Shown here in pieces: positions 1 to 8,042 of a DNA stretch of 29,024 nt (position 1 is its first letter; every line of letters starts with the position of its first letter). This DNA is from Draconibacterium sp. (GTDB lineage: Bacteria; Bacteroidota; Bacteroidia; Bacteroidales; Prolixibacteraceae). The position numbers and the translations under genes are program-made. The DNA lies in NCBI GenBank assembly GCA_015493625.1, contig WGCT01000378.1, forward strand, positions 1 through 29,024, given 5' to 3'. The notes under the pieces were generated by a model. It did no database searches and was not told the origin of the DNA. It saw only the letters and a program-made list of their open reading frames with translations.

Positions 1-214
1 TCACAAAACCACCCAGTGGCAACCAGCCAATTCCGTACTCGGTTTCGCCTTTTTTAATTTTAAAAAGCGAAAACCAGGGATTAAAAAACAGGTAAAATTT
101 TTCGACCCGGGTTTTAAAAAGGCGGGCAAACATAAAATGCCCAAATTCGTGCAGTACAACTAATAATGAAAGGCTTAATAGCAGTTGTGCTGTTTTTATT
201 AGTATCGTTTCCAT
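1..214 (-). CDS. rseP: RseP-like site-2 zinc metalloprotease, N-terminal part (cut by window edge)
   Basis: Only the first 71 codons lie inside the window; the gene continues beyond position 1. The reading starts with ATG at 214-212 and shows a hydrophobic first membrane segment (about residues 9-21) running into HEFGH at residues 22-26, the zinc-binding HExxH of M50 intramembrane proteases. After it come FARLFKTRVEKF and a GWLPLGGFV stretch, both typical of RseP/MMP proteins. The family cleaves membrane-embedded substrates such as anti-sigma factors. The start lies 8 nt after the dxr stop codon, so it is most likely cotranscribed with dxr and the M23 peptidase gene. Dxr next to RseP is a common bacterial arrangement. 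The family call is secure; which anti-sigma factor it acts on cannot be seen here. Confidence 0.93.
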   Translation of the reverse strand, partial: METILIKTAQLLLSLSLLVVLHEFGHFMFARLFKTRVEKFYLFFNPWFSLFKIKKGETEYGIGWLPLGGFV

Positions 215-222
215 TAATTTTT

Positions 223-1377
223 CTAATCTTCTATTAACAATTTTGTTACTCTCCGTGCTTCTGCATTTGTTTCAATCAAGTCGTCTAAACTTGGTTTTTC
301 AATAAATGCGACGTTATTCAACGCTTTTTCTATTGTCTCCGACATTTGTAAAAAACCTATCTTTTTCTTCAGAAAAGCATCTACAACTACCTCGTTTGCA
401 GCATTTAATATGCACGGTTTATTGCCGCCAAAATCGAGTGTTTCGTAAGCGAGTGCAAGGTTACGAAAAATTTTTGTATTTGGTGGCTCGAAATGTAACG
501 TTGGATAATCTAAAAAATTGAACCGCTGATAGTTATTTTTTATACGATATGGAAACCCGATTGCATATTGAATGGGCAGTTTCATATCGGGTAGCCCGAG
601 TTGTGCTTTCATCGACCCGTCTTCGAACTGAACAAGTGAGTGGACAATTGATTCGGGGTGAACAATAACATCGATTTTCGATGGTGCAAGCCCAAAAAGC
701 CAGTGTGCTTCAATTACCTCAAACCCTTTGTTCATAAGCGTTGCCGAGTCGATGGTTATTTTGTTTCCCATTTCCCAGTTGGGATGTGCCAACGCATCGT
801 TAACCGTTACATTCCGAAGTTCATTTTCAGTTTTTCCCCGAAAGGGGCCTCCCGAGCAGGTGATATAAATTTTTTCAACGGGGTTTATAAACTCGCCTGC
901 CAAACATTGAAAGATTGCCGAATGCTCCGAGTCAACCGGAAGAATCTCTACTTTTTTCTCGTGTGCTATTTTTGTTATTATTTCGCCGGCAACTACCAAC
1001 GTTTCTTTATTGGCAAGTGCAATGTTTTTGCCTGCTTTTACTGCGTGATACGTGGGTATGAGGCCCGAGTAGCCTACCATAGCCGTTAGTACCAAATCAA
1101 CACTCTCCATTTGCACTACCTGATTAATGGCGTCGGCGCCGGCATAAACTTTAACGGGCTCGTTTGACAGTGCATCGGCAACTTGTTTGTATTTTTGTTT
1201 GTTTGCAATTACAACGGCGTTTGGCTGAACCTTTTTTGCCTGCTCAATTAATAAATTTACATTGTTGTTTGCGGTTAAAACCTCAACTTCAAATTTGTCG
1301 GGGTTGTGCAAAATAACTTCAAGCGACTGTGTGCCAATGGAACCTGTTGATCCTAAAATAGCTATTCTTTTCTTCAT
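223..1377 (-). CDS. dxr: 1-deoxy-D-xylulose 5-phosphate reductoisomerase
   Basis: This enzyme makes 2-C-methyl-D-erythritol 4-phosphate from DXP with NADPH, the committed step of the MEP isoprenoid pathway, in the cytoplasm. At 384 residues it has the normal family length. The NADPH-binding GSTGSIG is at residues 9-15 and the LANKET motif is near 121-126. Metal ligands fit D149 and E151 in PVDSEHSAIFQ, with a further acidic residue at E220 in ATLMNKGFE. The flexible-loop SGGPF is at 175-179. The ATG start gives the expected MKKRIAILG beginning. It sits 4 nt after the M23 peptidase gene and 8 nt before rseP, so the three are probably one transcript. Confidence 0.97.
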   Translation of the reverse strand: MKKRIAILGSTGSIGTQSLEVILHNPDKFEVEVLTANNNVNLLIEQAKKVQPNAVVIANKQKYKQVADALSNEPVKVYAGADAINQVVQMESVDLVLTAMVGYSGLIPTYHAVKAGKNIALANKETLVVAGEIITKIAHEKKVEILPVDSEHSAIFQCLAGEFINPVEKIYITCSGGPFRGKTENELRNVTVNDALAHPNWEMGNKITIDSATLMNKGFEVIEAHWLFGLAPSKIDVIVHPESIVHSLVQFEDGSMKAQLGLPDMKLPIQYAIGFPYRIKNNYQRFNFLDYPTLHFEPPNTKIFRNLALAYETLDFGGNKPCILNAANEVVVDAFLKKKIGFLQMSETIEKALNNVAFIEKPSLDDLIETNAEARRVTKLLIED

Positions 1378-1381
1378 AAAG

Positions 1382-2239
1382 CTAAAAATCGATATACTGT
1401 TGAGGATTTAATGCCGTGCCGTTATACCAGAGTTCGAAATGCAGGTGTGGCCCGGTAGATAATTTGCCGGTGTTGCCAATTATTGCAATGGCTTCGCCGG
1501 CTTTAACTTTGTCGCCGGTATTTTTCAGCAGCTCGGCATTGTGTTTATAAACCGAAATTAAATTGTTACGGTGTTGAATATAAATGACATAACCGGTTTC
1601 CATTGTCCACCCTGAAAAAATTACCGTACCTTGCAAAACAGCCGAAATTACAGAATTTGGTTTGCTTACCAAATCGACACCAAAATGGTTCGAGCTTGAA
1701 TTAAACTTGTTGGAAACAACCCCTTTAACAGGCACAAAAAAATGAATCTGATTCAATCCTACCGTTTTATTCTCCTCGGGTTTTATGGAAAGGCTCAACT
1801 GCTCGGCCAACAACTTATCTTGAAATACTGAGTCGTGATTGTATTCTTTCAGAGTAACATCGTTCGACTTTATTGCGGTATTTAAATTCGAATTATCTTC
1901 AGGAATTTCCCCCTCAACAATGGCTTTAATTCCCTTAAAAAAAGCATCTCTTTTGGCAAGTTCATTTTCGAGCGAATCAACTTTCAGGGCATTCTCAATA
2001 AGCATTTGCCGGTATTTGGCTTTTGGATAACCCGGAATGTATTCGCGTAATCCGGTGGTTGCAATTAACAAAATAACCAGTATTACAATAATTGCCGACA
2101 ATAAACTTGTTACGGTAAATACTTTTAACCGCGACAATTTCATACTCCAAACCGATTGGAAAGTTGTGTCGTTATAAATAATTAACCGGTACTTATCTTT
2201 TAGCTTGCCAAAAAGCTTTTTTCTCTTTTTTTCTTCCAC
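1382..2239 (-). CDS. Membrane-anchored M23 (LytM-type) peptidase
   Basis: The protein has 285 residues. A basic cytoplasmic N-terminus is followed by one membrane segment (about 42-62), a possibly coiled-coil periplasmic linker (about 75-110), and a C-terminal M23 domain (about 165-280). The zinc and catalytic pattern is intact: H185 and D189 in NHFGVDL, H233, and H265/H267 in GPHLHFEL. An active peptidoglycan endopeptidase is therefore expected, rather than a degenerate EnvC/NlpD-type activator. The start codon is GTG (2239-2237); an alternative internal Met at residue 33 would remove the conserved basic N-terminus. It is the first gene of the dxr-rseP operon and has a TANNTTTG promoter element just upstream. 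Its exact role in wall remodelling is inferred. Confidence 0.9.
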   Translation of the reverse strand: MEEKKRKKLFGKLKDKYRLIIYNDTTFQSVWSMKLSRLKVFTVTSLLSAIIVILVILLIATTGLREYIPGYPKAKYRQMLIENALKVDSLENELAKRDAFFKGIKAIVEGEIPEDNSNLNTAIKSNDVTLKEYNHDSVFQDKLLAEQLSLSIKPEENKTVGLNQIHFFVPVKGVVSNKFNSSSNHFGVDLVSKPNSVISAVLQGTVIFSGWTMETGYVIYIQHRNNLISVYKHNAELLKNTGDKVKAGEAIAIIGNTGKLSTGPHLHFELWYNGTALNPQQYIDF

Positions 2240-2257
2240 TCCTCACTTTTAAGGCTG

Positions 2258-2265
2258 CAAATTTA
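2258..2265 (-). promoter_or_regulatory. Promoter -7 element for the M23-dxr-rseP operon
   Basis: Read on the minus strand this is TAAATTTG, an exact match to the Bacteroidota -7 element TANNTTTG. It would place the transcript start about 12 nt before the GTG start of the M23 gene. A TTG on the same strand (2283-2281) is 15 nt upstream, slightly closer than the usual 17-23 nt, so the -33 half is suboptimal. Confidence 0.5.
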
Positions 2266-2395
2266 GTAAGAATTGATAAACAACACATTATTTATTTATT
2301 TTTAACGTACTTTTTCAGAGTGGTGTAAAAACTTACGAGAAAAATTATTAATAAAATTCATTATGAAAGTCATAAATAATAATCGATTGAAAAGT

Positions 2396-2403
2396 TATAT
2401 TTG
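2396..2403 (+). promoter_or_regulatory. Promoter -7 element for the S46 peptidase gene
   Basis: TATATTTG matches TANNTTTG exactly. The implied transcript start, near 2410, lies about 16 nt before the ATG at 2426. It lies after the earlier in-frame ATG at 2363, which therefore cannot be the translation start of this transcript. No TTG lies at the usual distance upstream, so the -33 element is weak or absent. Confidence 0.5.
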
Positions 2404-2425
2404 TGCTTCATTAAAGAAAATAACT

Positions 2426-4579
2426 ATGAAAAAATTTAATTTATTACTGCTGCTTTTTGTATTTATTTACGGCTCGGCAGTTGCCGACGAGGGAATGTGG
2501 CTCCCCTCTTTAATTCAGAAATTGAATATTGCCACGATGCAAAAAATGGGTTGCGAATTAAGTGCCGATGACATTTACAGTATAAACCATTCGAGCATAA
2601 AAGACGCAGTGGTAGCACTCGACCACGGTTCGTGTACTGCCGAACTTATTTCTAAAGACGGGTTATTATTAACCAATCATCACTGTGGTTTTGGCGAAAT
2701 TCAAAGCCACTCGAGTGTTGAACACGACTATTTGCGCGATGGATTTTGGGCAATGTCGAAAGATGAGGAGTTGCCAAATCCACGGAAAACAGTGTCGTTC
2801 TTGGTTAGCATAGAGGATGTTACAGCAAAAGTTTTAGCCGAAGTAACCGATAAAATGAGCGAGGAGGAGCGGGCAAAAGCCGTTCGGAAAGTCTCGTCGG
2901 AATTAGAGAAAGAGGCAAAAGGCGACACCCATTACGAAACCTATGTTCGTAGTTTTTTCAACTCAAATAAATATTTTCTTTTTGTTGTTGAAACGTTTAA
3001 AGATATTCGTTTGGTTGGAGCTCCGCCACAAGCATTAGGAAAATTTGGCGGCGATACCGATAACTGGATGTGGCCCCGGCATACCAACGATTTCTCTATG
3101 TTCCGTGTTTATTGCGGTCCCGACGGAAAGCCGGCATCATACTCGAAAGATAATGTTCCTTATCACCCAAAACATTTCTTACCCATTTCGTTAAAAGGTG
3201 TCGAAGAGGGCGATTTTGCGATGATAATGGGATATCCGGGAAGCACAGACCGTTACGAAACTTCGTTCGGAGTAAAAAACACAATGGAAGTTACCAATAC
3301 AATACGTATTGAAGTTCGCGAACAGCTGTTGAAAATTTGGGGCGATTATATGAAAACAAGCCAGAAAGCCCGTATTCAGTATGCATCGAAATATGCACGC
3401 AGCTCGAATTATTACAAATACAGCATTGGCCAGAATAAAGGATTGAAAAGATTAAAAGTTGTTGAAAAGAAACAGACTATTGAAAAGAACTTTACCGACT
3501 GGGTAAATGCCGACAATGCAAGAAAAGAGAAATATGGGAATGCACTAAAATATATCGAAGACTCGTATAAAGATACGAAAGACGATAGAGCATTGGCATA
3601 CCTTTCGGAAGCATTATTACGGGGGCCTGAAGTTTTTATGTTTGCATATCGTGCCACCGGTTTGGCGGAGTTGCTAAAAGAGAAAAACCCGGATAAAGAG
3701 AAAATTGCAAAAACTGCTGAACGAATTAAGAAAAGTATCGATGGTTTTTATAAAGATTATAATGCCGCCACCGACCAAAAAGTGGTTGGGAAATTGTTGA
3801 AAATTTATGCCGATGAAAATGCGGCCACTTTTTATCCCGAATTCTTTAAAACAGTAAATAAAAAATACAAAGGGAATTTCGATAAATATGCCGAAAAACT
3901 GTTTCAAAAATCGATGTTTGTCGATAAAGATAAATTCACTGCATTCTTAGATAAACCATCGTTAAAGGCGCTGAAAAAAGATATGGCATTTGTTGCCGCA
4001 GGCGATATTGTAACAAAATACCGCGAAATTAGAACCATGCTTGGCGAAGGCGAAAAAGACCTTGCCAAAGGTCGCCGCCTGTTTCTTGCAGGTTTAATGG
4101 AGATGGATAAAAACAAAACTTTTTATCCTGATGCCAATTCAACCATGCGTTTAACCTACGGAAAAGTTTTAGACTACATACCACGCGACGGGGTTAAGTA
4201 TAACTATTTTACAACGGTTAACGGCTACCTCGAAAAAGAGATTCCCGGTGATGCCGAATTCAATGTTCCGGCAAGAATGAAAGAACTTCTTGTGGCAAAA
4301 GACTACGGACAGTATGCCGATAAAGACGGCTCGCTGCACGCCTGTTTTATTACCAATAACGATATTACAGGAGGTAATTCGGGTAGCCCGGTAATGAATG
4401 GCAAAGGAGAATTAATAGGGATAGCTTTCGATGGAAACTGGGAAGCAATGAGTGGCGATATTGCATTCGAACCCGAATTGCAGCGTTGTATTAATGTCGA
4501 TATTCGTTTTGTGCTTTGGATGATAGATACTTATGCTGGTGCTACAAACCTTATCGACGAGATGGATATCAGAAAATAA
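2426..4579 (+). CDS. Exported S46 family dipeptidyl-peptidase, DPP7 type
   Basis: The mature enzyme should act in the periplasm, removing dipeptides from peptide N-termini, as in asaccharolytic Bacteroidota. With the start at 2426 it has 717 residues and a clean signal peptide ending near AVA20. A longer reading from 2363 would bury the signal peptide and start upstream of the promoter. The chymotrypsin-like triad fits H86 (TNHHC), D222 (RHTNDFS) and S652 (GGNSGSP), in nearly the positions known for characterised S46 enzymes. The specificity position, 18 residues after the catalytic serine, is G670 (FDGNW). From family knowledge, Gly marks DPP7, which prefers hydrophobic penultimate residues, while Arg marks acidic-specific DPP11. 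Transcription probably ends at the hairpin at 4602-4635. Confidence 0.93.
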   Translation: MKKFNLLLLLFVFIYGSAVADEGMWLPSLIQKLNIATMQKMGCELSADDIYSINHSSIKDAVVALDHGSCTAELISKDGLLLTNHHCGFGEIQSHSSVEHDYLRDGFWAMSKDEELPNPRKTVSFLVSIEDVTAKVLAEVTDKMSEEERAKAVRKVSSELEKEAKGDTHYETYVRSFFNSNKYFLFVVETFKDIRLVGAPPQALGKFGGDTDNWMWPRHTNDFSMFRVYCGPDGKPASYSKDNVPYHPKHFLPISLKGVEEGDFAMIMGYPGSTDRYETSFGVKNTMEVTNTIRIEVREQLLKIWGDYMKTSQKARIQYASKYARSSNYYKYSIGQNKGLKRLKVVEKKQTIEKNFTDWVNADNARKEKYGNALKYIEDSYKDTKDDRALAYLSEALLRGPEVFMFAYRATGLAELLKEKNPDKEKIAKTAERIKKSIDGFYKDYNAATDQKVVGKLLKIYADENAATFYPEFFKTVNKKYKGNFDKYAEKLFQKSMFVDKDKFTAFLDKPSLKALKKDMAFVAAGDIVTKYREIRTMLGEGEKDLAKGRRLFLAGLMEMDKNKTFYPDANSTMRLTYGKVLDYIPRDGVKYNYFTTVNGYLEKEIPGDAEFNVPARMKELLVAKDYGQYADKDGSLHACFITNNDITGGNSGSPVMNGKGELIGIAFDGNWEAMSGDIAFEPELQRCINVDIRFVLWMIDTYAGATNLIDEMDIRK

Positions 4580-4601
4580 TGGTTTATTCTGAAAAAATTT
4601 A

Positions 4602-4635
4602 AAGTAACCTCGTCAAAGTGTTGGCGGGGTTACTT
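4602..4635 (+). terminator. Hairpin after the S46 gene, likely terminator
   Basis: AAGTAACCTCG (4602-4612) pairs with CGGGGTTACTT (4625-4635) over 11 positions with one G-U wobble, around a 12-nt loop. It lies 22 nt after the S46 stop and before rnhA. The downstream sequence is AT-rich (TTATTATAA) but has no clean U-run, so termination is likely but not certain. Confidence 0.6.
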
Positions 4636-4677
4636 ATTATAACAGACCGGATAAAAGAAAATATTTAATTTTTGTTT

Positions 4678-4685
4678 TATACTTG
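4678..4685 (+). promoter_or_regulatory. Possible -7 promoter element for rnhA
   Basis: TATACTTG matches TANNTTTG at all but one fixed position (C for T) and lies 17 nt before the rnhA ATG, like the better matches elsewhere in the window. No TTG is found at the standard distance upstream. Confidence 0.3.
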
Positions 4686-4702
4686 CAACTTATTGCTAAC
4701 AA

Positions 4703-5164
4703 ATGACACGACCAAAAATTACAATTTATACCGATGGAGCCGCCCGTGGAAATCCGGGGCCGGGAGGATACGGAATTGTTATGCTTTCGGGTGAGCACCG
4801 GAAAGAAATTTCGCAAGGATACCGGCACACAACAAATAACCGAATGGAATTGCTGGCCGTAATTGTTGCTCTCGAAACATTAAACATTGAAGGTTCGGAG
4901 GTTACCATTTATACCGACTCGAAATATGTAGCCGATTCGGTAACAAAAGGGTGGGTCTTTAACTGGGTAAAAAAACGTTTTAAAGGCAAAAAAAATGCCG
5001 ACTTGTGGATGCGTTTTCTCGAAATATACAAAAAACATGTTGTGAAATTTGTTTGGGTTAAAGGGCATGCAAACAATCCGTTAAACGAACGCTGCGACGA
5101 ACTTGCCGTTGAGGCTTCTTACAACCCAAACTTACCCGAAGATAAAGGATATAAGCCTGAATAG
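4703..5164 (+). CDS. rnhA: Ribonuclease HI
   Basis: This enzyme cuts the RNA strand of RNA-DNA hybrids, for example R-loops and primer remnants, in the cytoplasm. It has 153 residues, the usual E. coli-type length. The catalytic carboxylates are visible as D11 (YTDGAARGNPG), E49 (NNRMEL), D72 (YTDSKYV) and D132 (NERCDELA). H122 in KGHANN is the mobile catalytic histidine. The basic handle region WVKKRFKGKKNADLW (about 88-102) is present, so it is the bacterial RNase HI subtype that binds hybrids through this protrusion. It is a single-gene unit between the upstream hairpin and a converging gene. Confidence 0.96.
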   Translation: MTRPKITIYTDGAARGNPGPGGYGIVMLSGEHRKEISQGYRHTTNNRMELLAVIVALETLNIEGSEVTIYTDSKYVADSVTKGWVFNWVKKRFKGKKNADLWMRFLEIYKKHVVKFVWVKGHANNPLNERCDELAVEASYNPNLPEDKGYKPE

Positions 5165-5193
5165 CCGTAATTGCAAACAGCAAAAAGATGGTA

Positions 5194-6069
5194 TTAGTTA
5201 ATCTCCCAATACAGCGTACTGCCTTTTAGTTGCAGATAATCGAAATCGTACCTGTCGTATATAAAGTTGATTGGGAAGAGTTGCAGGTAATTAACAATTT
5301 GCCCGTTTAACATTGCCGGTTTCCATTTTCCTTTTAATGTTTCAAATGCATTTATTGCTACTGCATCAACGCTTTCGGCAAAGCCTTTTACAACTCTTAC
5401 CCCCGATATTGTTCCATTGGTACGAACAACAAAGCCAACCACTATTTTCCCGTTTACATTGTCGCCACTAATGCCGGCCTTTTTAAATGCCTGAACAATA
5501 TGTTGGTTTAAAACTTTTGTCCCGGGTTTAAAAAGTGGCACACTGTCAACCGAATAGAAAATATTATCGGCATCTTTTTCTCCTGTTGGCAACCAGTTTT
5601 TATTCGAAATAAGCTCGTTATTTTTATATTGCGAAACCGATTTTATTCGGCCATTTTTATAAAAATCGGTTATTTGGCCATCAAAAATTAGTGGAATTTT
5701 TGATGTAGAGAAACCGGTTCTTTTAATTCGCTCTTTTAGCCAGTCGGTAAATTTCCACTTTCCGTTATCCAATTTTTCATAATGTCGAATAATTCGCCCC
5801 GAGAATTCGTCGCCTCTTATTTTTATTTTGAATATAGTATCCGACAAAACTGTAATTTTCTCGGAGAAAAGGAAATGCCACCCGTCGTTGTCCGATTTTG
5901 ACGTAATAACGGTAATCTTTTTGAAGAATCCGCGCTTTACCTTTTTTTGAATTACCGCTGTTTCATAATTACAGGTTTTACCATTTACACCAAAATAAAA
6001 TGTGGTGTCGATTTGGCTAAACAGAAGGGTTGGGAAAAGGATAAGAAATGTAGATAAAAAAGTTTTCAT
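5194..6069 (-). CDS. Exported TonB C-terminal domain protein
   Basis: The protein has 291 residues with a signal peptide (about 1-19, ending LLFSQ). A poorly conserved beta-rich region with a MORN-like patch (TDFYKNGRIKSVSQY, about 134-148) follows. The C-terminal region (about 186-270, GKIVVGFVVRTNGTISGVRVV) fits the TonB C-terminal fold. It lacks the N-terminal uncleaved membrane anchor and proline-rich linker of a classical ExbBD-coupled TonB. It is therefore better read as a periplasmic member of the Bacteroidota 'energy transducer TonB family' of unknown role than as an energy transducer. It follows rnhB by 18 nt on the same strand and probably shares its transcript. Confidence 0.75.
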   Translation of the reverse strand: MKTFLSTFLILFPTLLFSQIDTTFYFGVNGKTCNYETAVIQKKVKRGFFKKITVITSKSDNDGWHFLFSEKITVLSDTIFKIKIRGDEFSGRIIRHYEKLDNGKWKFTDWLKERIKRTGFSTSKIPLIFDGQITDFYKNGRIKSVSQYKNNELISNKNWLPTGEKDADNIFYSVDSVPLFKPGTKVLNQHIVQAFKKAGISGDNVNGKIVVGFVVRTNGTISGVRVVKGFAESVDAVAINAFETLKGKWKPAMLNGQIVNYLQLFPINFIYDRYDFDYLQLKGSTLYWEIN

Positions 6070-6087
6070 TGGTAACTGTTTTATGAA

Positions 6088-6699
6088 TCAGATATTTAAT
6101 TTTAGTTGCTCGTTAAGCAATCTGAATGTCATTCGGTGGTATTTTGTTACACCGTATTTTTTTATTCCTTCGCGGTGTTTTTTTGTTGGGTAGCCCTTGT
6201 TTCTATCCCAATCGTAATATGGAAATTCGTTGTGAATTTGTTGCATAAAGTCGTCGCGATAGGTTTTTGCTAAAATCGATGCAGCTGCAATCGAGAGGAA
6301 ACGTCCGTCGCCTTTTATCATGCAAGTATACGGAATATTGGTTTGCGGTCGAAAGCGATTTCCGTCGATGAGCAGATGTTCGGGCTTTATTTTTAGCTTT
6401 TTTACTGCGCGGTTCATAGCCGTAAACGATGCGTTTAAAATATTTATTTTATCAATTTCTTCGTTGGTAACCGCTTCGACAGCCCATGCAAGTGCCTCTT
6501 TTTCAATAATCGGGCGAAGTTTATAGCGCTGTTTTTCGGTCAGTTTTTTCGAGTCGTTTAATAGGTCGTTTTTAAAATCGGGAGGCAAAATAACTGCCGC
6601 CGCAAAAACCGGCCCCGCCAAACATCCGCGTCCTGCCTCGTCGCAACCGGCTTCAATGGTGTCTTTTTTATGAAAAGGAAGTAATTGCGTTTTTTTCAT
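6088..6699 (-). CDS. rnhB: Ribonuclease HII
   Basis: This enzyme cuts at ribonucleotides embedded in DNA and starts ribonucleotide excision repair. It has 203 residues, normal for the family. The signature [14 protein letters not shown] (17-30) supplies catalytic D20 and E21, and the LLIDGNRF motif supplies D112. The [17 protein letters not shown] stretch (129-145) is the conserved core, with D131 the probable fourth carboxylate. The C-terminal [13 protein letters not shown] is also characteristic. The start gives [12 protein letters not shown]. It lies 117 nt downstream of the GT4 gene and 18 nt upstream of the TonB-C gene, all on the minus strand. I found no clear promoter in the 117-nt gap. 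Confidence 0.96.
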   Translation of the reverse strand: MKKTQLLPFHKKDTIEAGCDEAGRGCLAGPVFAAAVILPPDFKNDLLNDSKKLTEKQRYKLRPIIEKEALAWAVEAVTNEEIDKINILNASFTAMNRAVKKLKIKPEHLLIDGNRFRPQTNIPYTCMIKGDGRFLSIAAASILAKTYRDDFMQQIHNEFPYYDWDRNKGYPTKKHREGIKKYGVTKYHRMTFRLLNEQLKLNI

Positions 6700-6816
6700 A
6701 AACTGTTATTTTTATTTTTCATCACGCGTTTTGTTCGTTTGTGCCGATTCTCTTTTCAAAACTTGAAAAACATCCTATTTTTTTTAACAAAGTATTGAAT
6801 AAAGAAAAGAACCTAT

Positions 6817-7941
6817 TTATTGCAAAGCTCTTTCAATACTCATCCACAGCAGCCGGGCAGTTTCGTCCCAGCTAAATTTATCTTTCTGAATGTACCCTTT
6901 TGCTATTAAGTCGTTTTGTAAATCTGCATTGCCAGCCAATTTTAGCATTGCATTGGTTATCTGGTCTATTTTTAGTGGGTCGGCATATAAAACGGCATTT
7001 CCTCCAACTTCAGGAATTGAAGTGGTATTTGAACAGATAACCGGAATTCCTGCGCTCATTGCTTCAACAATGGGTATTCCGAAACCTTCGAAAAAAGGTA
7101 CAAAAGTGAGTGCTGTTGCCGCCCCAAAAATATCGTGCAGGTCGGCAGTAGAAACGCGCCCGGTAAATACCACATCGTTTTTAAATCGCATATTGTCGTA
7201 AACATCGAAAATGTCGCCGGTTTTGTGCATTTGCCCGCCCACAATTACCAGTTTCATTGTGTTGTTAACTACTGTTTTAAAAGCATCGAAAGCTCTTAAA
7301 AGTCCGCTTACATTTTTACGTGGATGCAAAGCACCTACAAACAGAAAATATTCGGAGCCACCGGTGTATTTCTTTCTAACTTCAATTTTATTCTCATTCG
7401 AAATGGGTTCAAAAATCTGATTTATTCCGTCGTAAACTACATCAATTTTATCGTAATCTACCTTAAACGAACGCGTAATATCCTCTTTCGAATAGAACGA
7501 AACCGTTGCAATTCGTTTCGCAATTCGTGCAAATTTCGGAAAATATTGGTTGTAGTATTTTGCCTTTAACCACGGTAAATCTTTTGGCCTGTGAACAAAG
7601 TTAATATCGTGTATTACTGCAAGTTGTGGTATGTTTGTGCGGAGCGACAAATAACCGTCGGGAGAGAGAAACAGGTCGGCATTGTATTTTTTTAATACCC
7701 GTGGAATCTGGTAATCGAACCATAAATACCATAAAACCGGGTGGCGGGTGGGTGGCCCAATTACAACCGGAGTAATGTTGTCGGAAAAAATATAACTTTT
7801 GTCGTACGACCGGTCGAAGATAAAAATAAACTGATGCTCGGGATGGTTAATGGTAATCCGTTTTAAAGTTTCTAACGTAAACCAACCAATTCCTTCGAGT
7901 TTGCCTTTTAACAATAACCGGGTATTTACCGCTATAATCAT
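6817..7941 (-). CDS. GT4 family glycosyltransferase
   Basis: This is a cytoplasmic or membrane-associated GT-B fold transferase of 374 residues that would move an activated sugar onto a glycan acceptor. The donor-binding half starts at about residue 197 (YFLFVGALHPRKN). It carries the retaining GT4 EX7E motif as E285 and E293 within FFEGFGIPIVEAMSAG, followed by the usual SIPEVGG. The N-terminal half begins with MIIAVNTRLL and has the IHDINF motif near 110-115. It is transcribed divergently from a polysaccharide flippase 101 nt away, so a shared role in surface-glycan synthesis is plausible. The sugar and acceptor cannot be inferred. Confidence 0.9.
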   Translation of the reverse strand: MIIAVNTRLLLKGKLEGIGWFTLETLKRITINHPEHQFIFIFDRSYDKSYIFSDNITPVVIGPPTRHPVLWYLWFDYQIPRVLKKYNADLFLSPDGYLSLRTNIPQLAVIHDINFVHRPKDLPWLKAKYYNQYFPKFARIAKRIATVSFYSKEDITRSFKVDYDKIDVVYDGINQIFEPISNENKIEVRKKYTGGSEYFLFVGALHPRKNVSGLLRAFDAFKTVVNNTMKLVIVGGQMHKTGDIFDVYDNMRFKNDVVFTGRVSTADLHDIFGAATALTFVPFFEGFGIPIVEAMSAGIPVICSNTTSIPEVGGNAVLYADPLKIDQITNAMLKLAGNADLQNDLIAKGYIQKDKFSWDETARLLWMSIERALQ

Positions 7942-8042
7942 AAAGTTTACTGTTCAATTTGTGGTAAATGTACAAAGTCTGAACAAATATTTGCTACTTT
8001 TATCCGTTCAAATTAAACGAGTAACTTTTCAATATTTTAATT

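Noticed and set aside
658..1089. Plus-strand 143-codon frame within dxr
   Set aside because: It is antisense to a well-conserved gene and has no recognisable protein features.
2363..2425. Upstream ATG as start of the S46 peptidase
   Set aside because: It places 21 residues before a perfect signal peptide and lies upstream of the predicted transcript start.
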